Assembly: GCF_002150805.1 (NCBI RefSeq)
Contig: NZ_MTBA01000001.1
Coordinates: 124,001-188,000, forward strand
DNA: 64,000 bases
DNA from: Oceanospirillum sanctuarii
GTDB lineage: Bacteria > Pseudomonadota > Gammaproteobacteria > Pseudomonadales > Halomonadaceae
Reading direction: 5' to 3'
Positions 29,410 through 36,776 of the stretch are shown here, in pieces. Position numbers and translations under genes: made by a program. The number at the start of each line of letters is the position of its first letter. The first letter of the stretch is position 1. The notes beneath the pieces were generated by a model. That model was not told the origin of the DNA. It was given only the letters and a program-made list of their open reading frames with translations, and did no database searches.

Positions 29410-29697
29410 TTATTTCATTTCAACTTCGATCAGCACGATATCTTCATCTGTGTTGTTCAGCACGTTGTGCTCAACACCCACCGGACGGTAGTAACACTCG
29501 CCAGCACGCATCTCAACGGGCTTAGGGCCTTCACCGGTGTCGATATGCAGTACGCAGTTCTGCATCGGCACAATCACGTAATCGCGCTCATGGCGGTGCC
29601 ACTGGCTTTCGCCGCCAGCAGGAAACAGCAGATGGTTTACACAGGTGCGCTCGTTATCGATCTGTTGGGTAATCTGTAATACCGGACGTTCAGACAT
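29410..29697 (-). CDS. Cupin-fold protein
   Basis: A 95-aa single-domain cupin. Motif 1 is visible as GESQWHRHERDYVIVPMQN (about residues 28-46) with metal-type His/His/Glu, and motif 2 as RAGECYYRPVGVEHNVLNN (about 64-82). Small cupins of this sort bind a metal and are often sugar- or amine-related, but function is unknown. Monocistronic. Confidence 0.88.
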   Translation of the reverse strand: MSERPVLQITQQIDNERTCVNHLLFPAGGESQWHRHERDYVIVPMQNCVLHIDTGEGPKPVEMRAGECYYRPVGVEHNVLNNTDEDIVLIEVEMK

Positions 29698-30028
29698 GGG
29701 TTGTCCTCATCATTATTTTTTGGAATGTGTCGCTTTTATGATTTGTCCGGGCAGATTAGCAAGGGTGAAACTATTTTGCGGTTGCGAAATATCGGCGCTG
29801 GGTTTGGTCAGATTCAATCTAAACAAAGCTGGTGTTTTGATTGATTTACTCCTGAATGCACAGCCTGCAGAAAGATTGCATAAAGCGGTCTGCTATTCCC
29901 CGTGGGCTTTGTTATACTGCGCGCCTTCCGGGCTTTGGGCATAAAACCCGTCTTTAAAGATTCGAGTCCAAAGACCAAAATCGTGACCTGTTCGGTCTGC
30001 CATTTCTTTTTTATCAGTTGAGATTTCC
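29698..30028. other. cupin-dbpA intergenic region with dbpA leader
   Basis: 331 bp. It carries a probable dbpA promoter (-10 TATACT at 29913-29918) and a leader of about 105 nt. In the leader the words GTCTTT and AAAGAC (about 29952-29977) can pair around a 14-nt loop. Whether this folded leader controls the helicase is unknown. Confidence 0.45.
29913..29918 (+). promoter_or_regulatory. Probable -10 element of dbpA
   Basis: TATACT in the context TTGTTATACTGCGCGCC, a good sigma-70 -10 box. The -35 region is poor. Start of transcription would be near 29925. Confidence 0.4.
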
Positions 30029-31420
30029 GTGAACGATAGCGCCTTTACCAGCCTTAACCTGCCCGCTGCCCAAATTCAGAACCTGAACGATCTGGGTTAT
30101 ACCCGCATGACGCCGATTCAGGCGCAGAGCCTGCCTCTGGTGCTGAAGGGCAAAGACCTGATCGCCAAAGCCAAAACCGGTAGTGGTAAAACCGCTGCCT
30201 TCGGTATCGGCCTGCTGGAAAAACTCAACGTGCGCTCCTTTGCCTGTCAGGCACTGGTGATGTGCCCAACCCGCGAACTGGCGGGGCAGGTGGCTAAAGA
30301 GCTGCGTAAGCTGGCGCGCTATCAGCACAACGTAAAAATTCTGACCCTGTGTGGCGGTATGCCGATTGGCCCGCAGATCGGTTCCCTGGCCCACGGAACC
30401 CATATCGTTGTGGGTACGCCGGGTCGTATTCAGGATCACCTGCGTAAAGGCACGCTGGATCTGGGACGGGTGAATACCGTTGTACTGGATGAAGCCGACC
30501 GCATGCTGGATATGGGCTTTGCCGAGTCTATGGAAGCGATTCTGCAGGAGACTCCGGCCAACCGTCAGACTCTGCTGTTCTCTGCGACCTATCCTGACAC
30601 TATTCAGCAGATCAGCAGCCAGTATCAGAACAAACCTGAGATGGTTGAGGTGGTTGAGTCTGCTCAGGCTCCGGTCAATATCAGCCAGAAGTTCTTTGGT
30701 GCAGAGCGTGCCTCCGATAAAGAAGGCCTGCTGATGCAGGTGCTGGGTCACTATCAGCCGGAACATGCGGTGATCTTCTGCAACACCAAGCAGACCTGTT
30801 CTGATCTGGCTCACACACTGAAAGAGCAGGGCTATTTTGCCCAGGCGCTGCACGGTGATATGGATCAGCGCGAACGTGATCAGGTGCTGGTGAAATTCTC
30901 CAATCGAAGCACTCACTTACTGCTGGCGACCGATGTTGCCGCCCGTGGTCTGGATATCGATGATCTGCCGATGGTGATCAACTACGACCTGACGCGGGAT
31001 TCTGAAGTCCACGTTCACCGTATTGGCCGTACCGGTCGTGCGGGTAAATCCGGTATCGCTATCACCCTCTTTACCGAGAAAGAGCGCTACAAGCTGGCGG
31101 GTATTGAAGAGCAGATGAACATCGAGATCACCGTATCCGATGTTGAAGAAGAGCTGTTCGACGGCGACCTCAGCGGCCACCGCGAACCGACTATGGTGAC
31201 CCTCTCTATCGACGGCGGCAAAAAGAACAAAGTTCGCCCCGGTGACCTTCTGGGAGCCCTCACCAATGAAGGCGGAATCACAGGTGCTCAGGTGGGCAAG
31301 ATCAATATCTTCGACTTTACCGCCTATGTCGCGGTAGAACGCAGCGTCGCCAAACACGCCCTTAACCACCTGATGAACAGCCGTATTAAAGGCCGTAAGT
31401 TTAAAGTGCGTCGGGTGTAA
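30029..31420 (+). CDS. dbpA: ATP-dependent RNA helicase DbpA
   Basis: DEAD-box helicase acting in 50S ribosome assembly through hairpin 92 of 23S rRNA. Residues ~1-210 form the first RecA domain with Walker A AKTGSGKT, DEAD in VLDEADRMLDMG and SAT. The second RecA domain ends in HRIGRTGRAGKSG. The C-terminal ~75 residues are the DbpA RNA-binding domain (TLSIDGGKKNKVRPGDLLGAL, GKINIFDFTAYVAVE). Length 463 aa is normal. The start is GTG in a TTTCCGTGAAC context. A strong terminator follows. Confidence 0.97.
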   Translation: MNDSAFTSLNLPAAQIQNLNDLGYTRMTPIQAQSLPLVLKGKDLIAKAKTGSGKTAAFGIGLLEKLNVRSFACQALVMCPTRELAGQVAKELRKLARYQHNVKILTLCGGMPIGPQIGSLAHGTHIVVGTPGRIQDHLRKGTLDLGRVNTVVLDEADRMLDMGFAESMEAILQETPANRQTLLFSATYPDTIQQISSQYQNKPEMVEVVESAQAPVNISQKFFGAERASDKEGLLMQVLGHYQPEHAVIFCNTKQTCSDLAHTLKEQGYFAQALHGDMDQRERDQVLVKFSNRSTHLLLATDVAARGLDIDDLPMVINYDLTRDSEVHVHRIGRTGRAGKSGIAITLFTEKERYKLAGIEEQMNIEITVSDVEEELFDGDLSGHREPTMVTLSIDGGKKNKVRPGDLLGALTNEGGITGAQVGKINIFDFTAYVAVERSVAKHALNHLMNSRIKGRKFKVRRV

Positions 31421-31458
31421 ATATCTGACCGGCTTTCAGCCGCAAGCTTTGGATAAAT

Positions 31459-31496
31459 AAACGCCGTGCTCAGTGTTACAACTGAGCACGGCGTTT
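31459..31496 (+). terminator. dbpA terminator
   Basis: 16-bp perfect stem AAACGCCGTGCTCAGT / ACTGAGCACGGCGTTT with a 6-nt loop and TTTT, 39 bp past the dbpA stop. Confidence 0.95.
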
Positions 31497-31566
31497 TAGT
31501 TTGTGTCCGGCTTTGCGGTTTGCGGGGCGAGGTAAAAGTAATAGAAAAGTATCACTTTAGGCGCTA

Positions 31567-31616
31567 ACCTCTTTTGAACCTGCAGTAAGCACTGCCCACC
31601 TCTTTTGGAGTTGCAG
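31567..31616. repeat. 19-bp direct repeat upstream of toxin-antitoxin genes
   Basis: ACCTCTTTTG-n4-TGCAG occurs at 31567-31585 and 31598-31616, 31 bp apart. The second copy carries the GGAG ribosome binding site of the antitoxin. It may be the antitoxin/toxin operator or a small duplication. Confidence 0.6.
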
Positions 31617-31618
31617 CC

Positions 31619-31876
31619 ATGAAAGTTGAACTGGTCACCTCCCTGAAGCGTCAGGCCACCAAAATCCTAGCGGATCTGCATGACAGCAAAGAACCTGTCT
31701 TAATCACCGAACATGGCAAACCCTCTGCCTATCTGGTGGATGTGGACGACTACGAGTTTATGCAGCAACGGCTGACCATTCTGGAGGGCATCGCCCGTGG
31801 TGAACGCGCTGTGGAAGAGGGCAAAGTCCATAGCCAGCGGGATGCGAAAGGCCAGATGGAAAAATGGCTGAAATAG
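31619..31876 (+). CDS. Phd/YefM-type antitoxin
   Basis: An 85-aa antitoxin of the prevent-host-death family. The N-terminal DNA-binding part reads VTSLKRQATKILADLHDSKEPVLITEHGKPSAYLV (about residues 5-40 in pieces), then VDDYEFMQQRLTILEGIARGE. The C-terminus is charged and would bind the toxin. GGAG precedes the ATG. The downstream toxin gene overlaps by 13 bp, the usual coupling. Probably autoregulatory through the repeat upstream. Confidence 0.93.
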   Translation: MKVELVTSLKRQATKILADLHDSKEPVLITEHGKPSAYLVDVDDYEFMQQRLTILEGIARGERAVEEGKVHSQRDAKGQMEKWLK

Positions 31877-32166
31877 TCTGGACGGAACCGGCGCTGGCGG
31901 ATCTTAACGCCATTGCGGAATATATCGCCCTGCAGAACCTCGCTGCTGCTAAGGAGCTGGTGCAAAAGGTCTTTGCCAAGGTCGAACGGCTGGAAGCCTT
32001 CCCTGAATCAGGGCGTGTTCCACCAGAGCTGGAACACCTGAATTATCGGGAAGTCGTAGTCAGCCCCTGTCTGGTGTTTTACCGATTCGATGGTGAGAAG
32101 GTTTATATCCTGTTTGTCATGCGGATGGAGCAGGATTTACGGCGGTTTATGTTAGCGGGGCGGTAG
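31864..32166 (+). CDS. RelE/ParE-type toxin
   Basis: A 100-aa toxin of the RelE/ParE superfamily. Typical parts: IVWTEPALADLNAIAEYIA at the N-terminus, LEAFPESGRVPPEL in the middle and YREVVVSPCLVFYRFDGEKVYILFVMRM near the end (pieces of residues 60-90). ParE-like (gyrase) and RelE-like (mRNA cleaving) members cannot be told apart here; the FPESGR motif favours ParE-like. Overlaps the antitoxin by 13 bp. It stands just before the cassette array, but I see no attC directly after it. Confidence 0.92.
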   Translation: MAEIVWTEPALADLNAIAEYIALQNLAAAKELVQKVFAKVERLEAFPESGRVPPELEHLNYREVVVSPCLVFYRFDGEKVYILFVMRMEQDLRRFMLAGR

Positions 32167-32239
32167 TCGTACACGACTTATTGGGTGGTTTACGGGTGAA
32201 GGCGGCTTGGATAAGCTGCGAAACGGATGAATTATTTCA

Positions 32240-32267
32240 GTAGGTGCTTAACAGCAGGCACTTACTA
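32240..32267. other. Hairpin downstream of toxin gene
   Basis: AGTAGGTGC / GCACTTACT with a 10-nt loop, 8 of 9 pairs, about 75 bp past the toxin stop; no T-run, so not a clear terminator. Confidence 0.4.
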
Positions 32268-32271
32268 AATT

Positions 32272-32406
32272 GTGATAACGCGCATGCGCGTTTAGCAGGG
32301 AAGCAGTCAGATCTGAAAATGGATTTTTCTTTTCATATCAAACCCTTTCCGCAGTTTTAGACGGTATATTGAAATCGTCAAAACGCGCATGCCTATGATT
32401 AAAATG
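32272..32406. repeat. Dispersed 135-bp repeat, copy 1 (left border of cassette array)
   Basis: Starts GTGATAACGCG and ends at the G of the G^TTAAAC cassette junction. Similar to 63321-63454 along its whole length. Features: perfect 16-bp palindrome AACGCGCATGCGCGTT (32277-32292), a hairpin GATCTGAAAA / TTTTCATATC (32310-32339) and a second stem with GACG / CGTC (32360-32379). It holds no gene. Because the similarity stops at the recombination point, it may be an attI-like platform or its remnant. Confidence 0.8.
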
Positions 32407-32427
32407 TTAAACGAATAGGAGCATCGA

Positions 32428-33078
32428 TTGGACTTCACTACAACAATTACAACTTCTGCAATTGTGGCTGGCTTTGTGAATGTCATAGGTATCTTTTGGA
32501 TTAAGGAACGCTTGAAACAATCGATCAAGCATGAATATGATCAAGACCTTGAACATTTAAAAAAAGATCTTGAATACGACTTGGATAAAAAGAAACGTTT
32601 ATATGAAGGGAAACTCGCACAGTATAAAAAATACTATTCTATGATGGATTCGTATTCGACAAGATCAAGGAAAGTGCTTTTCAAATCATTTCAAGAAGGG
32701 ATTCTTGATCTGATACAAAATCCATCAGATTAAAATGCACTTAGTTATATTAAAAGTATATTCGCACTGCAAAGCGATATTTCGGATCAGTTCCTTGCTT
32801 TTAAGAATGAAATTGGGGGGCTTCGACTCGAAGCTGGAGAAGATTTATTATTACTTTTTGATGATTATATTGTCTTACTTGAGCAAGCGCAGGAAAAAAC
32901 AGTCGAGTTTCTCAACTGGATGAATTCTAATGCCGCTCAGTTTATTGCCCAGCCCAACGAAACGAACACTTATGTCCAAAAGTTCATGGAGGAAGAGTTT
33001 TCTGAATCAGGGAAAGAGCTAATTGATATCCAAGAAAAAATGTTCAGGGAGATGAGGCGTGAACTTGGTATCGTTTAA
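32428..33078 (+). pseudogene. Cassette A gene: membrane-anchored coiled-coil protein with one in-frame stop
   Basis: TTG start at 32428 with AGGAG at 32417-32421. The first 101 codons give an N-terminal transmembrane helix (SAIVAGFVNVIGIFWI, residues ~10-25) and a charged coiled coil (QSIKHEYDQDLEHLKKDLEY and DLDKKKRLYEGKL). A TAA at 32731-32733 interrupts, and the same frame runs on for 114 sensible codons (ALSYIKSIFALQSDISDQFL ... EKMFREMRRELGIV) to TAA at 33076-33078, which overlaps the attC R'' box. Without the stop it would be about 216 aa. Family not recognised. A one-base nonsense change is the simplest explanation. Confidence 0.8.
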
Positions 33079-33141
33079 CAAGCAGCTGCAGCGGAACAAT
33101 TTACGCTGCGCTCCAATTGCCCGCTGAGCTGGACGTTATAT
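33073..33141 (+). other. attC site of cassette A
   Basis: 69 bp from R'' GTTTAAC to R' GTTATAT. The arms CAGCT-G-CAGCGG (33083-33094) and CCGCTGAGCTG (33121-33131) pair over 11 bp leaving one extrahelical G, the hallmark of attC. An inner CAATT/AATTG stem adds 5 bp. Crossover point is G33135^T33136. Confidence 0.92.
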
Positions 33142-33157
33142 TCCTAAGGTGATATTG

Positions 33158-33514
33158 ATGAGCAATCTTGATAAATTCGGTAAATTAATAGCAGAAGATT
33201 TGCGAGATTCTGCGTTAAATCGTTGCTTAGATATCGAAGCTGGCACGATCAAATCATATGATTGCCTAGAGCTTACGAAAGAGTTCTCACAATTTACTGA
33301 GTCACAATTACAAATAATAAATCGCTTAGTGACTAAGTGCATTGATACTGGTATCCACGATTTTTTATTTGCAATTGAAGAAGCACAAGATGAGCTATCT
33401 ATTCTTGTAAATGGTGAGAATATCGCTGAAAAATCAGATGGTTTACAAGGTGAGCTATTCACTGAAGATGGTTGGTATGAAAGGTTTAGTGAACACAAAG
33501 AAACTGGAATATAA
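33158..33514 (+). CDS. Cassette B gene: hypothetical acidic protein
   Basis: A 118-aa soluble protein starting at ATG 33158 (MSNLDKFGKLIAEDLRD) with AAGGTGA just upstream, only 22 bp inside the cassette. Predicted all-helical and acidic (IHDFLFAIEEAQDELSILVNG in the middle, ending WYERFSEHKETGI). No known domain is recognised. Its stop codon overlaps the attC R'' box. AT-rich codon use unlike the core genes suggests transfer. Cassette proteins like this are often antitoxin, immunity or phage-related, but that is not shown here. Confidence 0.85.
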   Translation: MSNLDKFGKLIAEDLRDSALNRCLDIEAGTIKSYDCLELTKEFSQFTESQLQIINRLVTKCIDTGIHDFLFAIEEAQDELSILVNGENIAEKSDGLQGELFTEDGWYERFSEHKETGI

Positions 33515-33607
33515 CAAGTCATTTAAACGGACGCGTAACAGTTGGCTCGCGCTCGTACCTCGCTAAGTTTAGCCAACTGTTTCAGGCCGCTTAATGAGGC
33601 GTTAGCA
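33509..33607 (+). other. attC site of cassette B
   Basis: 99 bp from R'' ATATAAC to R' GTTAGCA. Outer arms TCATTTAA-C-GG and CCGCTTAATGA pair with bulges; the inner stem ACAGTTGGCT / AGCCAACTGT (33538-33547, 33571-33580) is a perfect 10-bp helix. Crossover point G33601^T33602. Confidence 0.95.
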
Positions 33608-33618
33608 CTCATACGATT

Positions 33619-33885
33619 ATGAACATCCGGTACGTAACCCAAATAATGAATGGCAAGGTTTGTGTCTCTGATCAAGAAACCTCATTGCCATATACAACAG
33701 ACGATGAGCTGGCCGAGCTAGTCGTAGAACTCATCGAAAAAGGGTATGCCTTTACTGATGAGCCAGCCGGTTGGCCGCCAGCTGCCATAGTCAAAACCCT
33801 CAAAGATAAGGGGCTGGTCCAGCAATCATTTACCGCAATAACTTGGAGTGGGCCAGGTGAACACCGTACTTACAAAGTGGTGTAG
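33619..33885 (+). CDS. Cassette C gene: small hypothetical protein
   Basis: An 88-aa protein starting at ATG 33619, 17 bp after the cassette boundary, without a clear ribosome binding site. It contains VCVSDQETSLPYTTDDELAE and KTLKDKGLVQQSFTAITWSG; no family is recognised. The stop TAG comes one base before the attC R'' box. Expression may depend on read-through from upstream cassettes. Confidence 0.8.
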   Translation: MNIRYVTQIMNGKVCVSDQETSLPYTTDDELAELVVELIEKGYAFTDEPAGWPPAAIVKTLKDKGLVQQSFTAITWSGPGEHRTYKVV

Positions 33886-33969
33886 TGCTAACAGGGCCAG
33901 GCGCAGCGACGGCTTTTCCGTTGCGGCTTCGCCTTCACTGCAAAGCCGCGCGTGCTGGCGGCGTTACAC
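33886..33969 (+). other. attC site of cassette C
   Basis: 84 bp from R'' TGCTAAC to R' GTTACAC. Arms GCCAG (33896-33900) and CTGGC (33955-33959) pair, and an inner GCGGCTT / AAGCCGC stem (33923-33929, 33943-33949) is perfect. No cassette with the matching R'' GTGTAAC follows, so this is the right end of the array. Confidence 0.9.
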
Positions 33970-34001
33970 CTTGGCTTCTTCATCCGCCCAGTAAGATATG
34001 A

Positions 34002-34193
34002 TCATCCCTTATCCTTATCCTTATCCCGGATTCTGGCCTTGCGCGCTTCCATCAGTGATTTTGCGGCTTCATGCCCCACAAAGACGCTACCCCCAGCTTC
34101 GAACTTCTCATGCGCCTGATTAATCTGCTCGGCCATTTGCCGAGTTAGGTCTCTGGTTTCTCTATCCACTTGAAACTGCTTACTGCTATCCAT
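34002..34193 (-). CDS. Small hypothetical protein at right border of array
   Basis: A 63-aa protein if started at ATG 34193 (MDSSKQFQVDRETRDLTRQM); an 85-aa frame from 34259 overlaps the helicase promoter and is less likely. The charged, helical sequence (QINQAHEKFEAGGSVFVGHEA) slightly recalls small antitoxins of the ParD type, but I would not assign it. The C-terminus DKDKDKG comes from a 6-bp microsatellite (TTATCC three times, 34009-34026). It points the opposite way to the cassettes and lies outside the last attC. Confidence 0.55.
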   Translation of the reverse strand: MDSSKQFQVDRETRDLTRQMAEQINQAHEKFEAGGSVFVGHEAAKSLMEARKARIRDKDKDKG

Positions 34194-34287
34194 GATGGCT
34201 GCCCCACAAAATGTGTGTCTGTAAATGTGAGCATCAGCCTTCGGTGTTACAATGCCCACCCTCTTAAATTGTCATCGGTGTTTGGTT

Positions 34288-35550
34288 ATGAGTTTTGCCT
34301 CCCTTGGTTTGCATTCAGATTTACTCGCGGTTCTGGAATCTCTTGATTATCAGACCCCGACACCGATTCAGTTGGAAGCGATTCCTGAGGTTATGGCGGG
34401 TCACGATGTTTTGGCCGGTGCGCAAACCGGCACCGGTAAAACGGCCGCCTTTGCCCTGCCGATGATTCACCGTTACCTGACTCAACACGCCCAAAATGAC
34501 AAAAAGGCGATCCGTACTCTGGTGCTGACGCCTACCCGCGAGCTGGCCCAGCAGGTTCACCAGAGCTTTGTGAAATACAGCGAAGGGTTGGGCTTTAACT
34601 CCGTTGTCGCTTATGGCGGTGCCAGCATTAACCCGCAGATTGATGCTCTGAATCAGGGTTGTGATGTGCTGGTGGCAACCCCCGGTCGTCTGCTGGAGCT
34701 GGCGATGAAAGAGCTGATCGATCTTAACGAGATCGAAACGCTGGTGCTGGATGAAGCCGACCGCATGCTGGATATGGGCTTTATCAATGACATTAACCGC
34801 ATCCTGAAGCGCCTGCCGGAAAGCCGCCAAACTCTGTTTTTCTCCGCCACTTTTAATGATGAGGTTTTTGCCCTCAGCAAAACGATTCTGAAAGCCCCTA
34901 AGCTGATTGAGGTCGCTGAGCGTAACGCCACCGCTGCCAAAATTGAGCAGACCTTTTATGAAGTCGACACCAAACGTAAGGCCGCGATGCTGGCTTATCT
35001 GATCGGTTCTAAAAACTGGCAGCAGGTGCTGATCTTTACCCGTACCAAGCAGATGGTGGATGAGCTGGTTACCGAGTTAGCCAAAGACGGCATCAAGGCA
35101 TCAGCGGTACACGGTGATAAGTCTCAGGGCGCTCGGGATCGGGGGCTGGAAGAGTTCAAAAGCGGTAAAGTGCGTGCGCTGGTGGCGACTGATGTGGCAG
35201 CCCGTGGTCTGGATATCAAAGAGCTGCAGTACGTTGTTAACTATGAGCTGCCGTACAACGCTGAAGACTATATCCACCGTATTGGCCGAACCGGTCGGGC
35301 AGGGCAGGCGGGTGTCGCGGTTTCTCTGATCTCCCATAAAGAGAAATACCTGTTTGAGGATGTGAAAAAACTCACCGGTGAAGAGTTTCTGATGCAGTGG
35401 TTCCCGGGTTTTGAGCCGGACTTTATGGCGCGGGAAGAAGAGGAGCGGGGTAAACGCAAACCCTCGAAAAAAGCCCAGCTTGCTAAAGCCTTGGGTAAAG
35501 GAAATGGCAAAGGTGGAAGTGGCCGAGGCAAACCGCGTCGTCGTCGCTAA
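34288..35550 (+). CDS. rhlE: ATP-dependent RNA helicase RhlE
   Basis: DEAD-box helicase of the RhlE group, involved in ribosome and RNA maturation. Start ATG 34288 (MSFASLGLHSDLLAVLESLDY) matches the family N-terminus. Q-motif TPTPIQLEAIP, Walker A AQTGTGKT, DEAD in VLDEADRMLDMGF, SAT in FFSATFND, and HRIGRTGRAGQAG in the second RecA domain. The C-terminus is a short basic tail (SGRGKPRRRR) typical of RhlE. 420 aa. Monocistronic, with a good terminator. Confidence 0.96.
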   Translation: MSFASLGLHSDLLAVLESLDYQTPTPIQLEAIPEVMAGHDVLAGAQTGTGKTAAFALPMIHRYLTQHAQNDKKAIRTLVLTPTRELAQQVHQSFVKYSEGLGFNSVVAYGGASINPQIDALNQGCDVLVATPGRLLELAMKELIDLNEIETLVLDEADRMLDMGFINDINRILKRLPESRQTLFFSATFNDEVFALSKTILKAPKLIEVAERNATAAKIEQTFYEVDTKRKAAMLAYLIGSKNWQQVLIFTRTKQMVDELVTELAKDGIKASAVHGDKSQGARDRGLEEFKSGKVRALVATDVAARGLDIKELQYVVNYELPYNAEDYIHRIGRTGRAGQAGVAVSLISHKEKYLFEDVKKLTGEEFLMQWFPGFEPDFMAREEEERGKRKPSKKAQLAKALGKGNGKGGSGRGKPRRRR

Positions 35551-35583
35551 ATGGCTGAAGTAAGCCGCCGACCCTTCGATAAG

Positions 35584-35620
35584 AAAAAAGGACAGCCGCT
35601 CGTTGAGCGCTGTCCTTTTT
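35584..35620 (+). terminator. rhlE terminator
   Basis: AAAAAGGACAGC ... GCTGTCCTTTTT stem with an inner CGCTC/GAGCG extension; serves rhlE and possibly the convergent lipoprotein gene. Confidence 0.9.
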
Positions 35621-35653
35621 CTTTGAGTTGCTATGAATCGCTTTTAACGTCTT

Positions 35654-36445
35654 TTAACCCCCAATGGTCACGGATGGCCCAATACAGGTGTAGTTGGATT
35701 CATCTTCACAATCCTGCGTTAGGGTGATGTTTTCATCCGTGTCCCAGCTGTAGATGGTTACCGGGTAGGGGAGCGTCGTATTGTGGTAGGTTTCAACGGT
35801 TGTACCGCTACCATCCTCATTGATCCTGGTTTTGAATGACCGATCCATCTCTCCTGAGTTGGTGTACTGGACTAACTCAGCTTCTCCGGCCTCAGCCCAG
35901 TACGTCCTTTTTAACTCTTCGCTGGCTGGGTCAAAGGCTTCATATTCAAGACGGCAATTCGCTAATTGACGAAAAGTGTATTCATAAGCGTGGCCGTAGT
36001 CATAACCCACAGGGTCTTGTGGAGTTAGCCTGATAGTCCAGGTTTCAAGGCCATTAAGATCGCTGTAACCGACTGTGGTTGTTAGTCCATTGGCCGTACC
36101 GCTCCAGCTGGGGCCCTGATGAAATGGACCTTCATCGCTGTTATTTACAGCGGTTAAAAGCGCATCTGCAGTTTCTCCGGTGCGATTGTTAAAGACCTGA
36201 TCCGGCATGAAGTTGGTTACGTGGGTTTCCAGGTAGCGACCGGGATATTCCGGAAAAGGGAAGGAGGAATCCTCCCATTGATCGAGACTACAGTCACGAT
36301 ACCGGCCAACGTCATAGCTACCACCGCTGCCGGGATTAGCGCCATTGTGGCTTCCTGTGCCATCGTCAGATCCGGAGCCACCGGAACCACCACAGGCAGA
36401 AATCATAAGAGACAGGGATAGAGTTAGAGTGGGGGTAAAACGCAC
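35654..36445 (-). CDS. Putative lipoprotein, unknown function
   Basis: A 263-aa secreted protein with a lipoprotein signal peptide: hydrophobic MRFTPTLTLSLSLMISAC with the lipobox Cys at residue 18, then a Gly/Ser/Asp-rich linker (GGSGGSGSDDGTGSHNG). The mature part contains three or more Cys and many Tyr/Trp, and looks beta-rich (WTIRLTPQDPVGYDYGHAYEY). Ends CIGPSVTIGG. No family recognised. Probably anchored in the outer membrane. Monocistronic. Confidence 0.75.
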   Translation of the reverse strand: MRFTPTLTLSLSLMISACGGSGGSGSDDGTGSHNGANPGSGGSYDVGRYRDCSLDQWEDSSFPFPEYPGRYLETHVTNFMPDQVFNNRTGETADALLTAVNNSDEGPFHQGPSWSGTANGLTTTVGYSDLNGLETWTIRLTPQDPVGYDYGHAYEYTFRQLANCRLEYEAFDPASEELKRTYWAEAGEAELVQYTNSGEMDRSFKTRINEDGSGTTVETYHNTTLPYPVTIYSWDTDENITLTQDCEDESNYTCIGPSVTIGG

Positions 36446-36776
36446 GCCGCAGTCCTTTTGCAGTTGAGAATCAACCGCACTGTAACAAAAAATTAACCGA
36501 CTACAATGCTTTGGTATAAATTACTTTTGGATTTAATTAATCCAGTGAAAAAGTCTGTCAAATGTAGCTTTTGGCTGTTGTTTTTATGAAAATTCACTGA
36601 ATTAGCAGGCTTGCAATGATGGTTTTCATAACGCGAGCTTTACATCAACACAGGAGTGGATAGAGAGGGTGGAGAGCAATAAAAGCTCGTGAATCACCTG
36701 ATTTTATATTGCTGTTCAATAACTTGGCCGTTAGGCTAGCTGCTGCTTTTATTGGCTGATTTTGAGGTTTCCTTCC
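36446..36776. other. AT-rich intergenic region
   Basis: 331 bp without a gene between the lipoprotein and a small ORF. It contains a near-palindrome TGGATTTAATTAATCCA at 36528-36544, possibly an operator. Nothing else is recognised. Confidence 0.4.

Larger units (their letters stand above)
32406..33969 (+). mobile_element. Integron cassette array without integrase (CALIN), three cassettes
   Basis: Three consecutive gene cassettes: A 32407-33135, B 33136-33601 and C 33602-33963, each one gene plus an attC, all in the same orientation. The proof is that each cassette's first bases are the exact reverse complement of the R'' box at its own end: A GTTAAAC with GTTTAAC, B GTTATAT with ATATAAC, C GTTAGCA with TGCTAAC. 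No intI gene is in the window. Cassette genes are more AT-rich than the flanking chromosome. The array lies between dbpA/toxin-antitoxin and rhlE. Confidence 0.93.

Noticed and set aside
29930-30010. tRNA-like sequence before dbpA (contains GATTCGAGTCC)
   Set aside because: The TPsiC-like word is present, but no acceptor, D or anticodon arms can be formed.
32246-32406. Fourth attC starting at GCTTAAC after the toxin gene
   Set aside because: GCTTAAC fits the R'' pattern, but no matching cassette start GTTAAGC exists upstream, and no L''/L' pairing is found.
33964-34259. Fourth cassette (D) after attC-C
   Set aside because: The expected R'' box GTGTAAC is absent and the only gene points the other way; treated as chromosomal flank.
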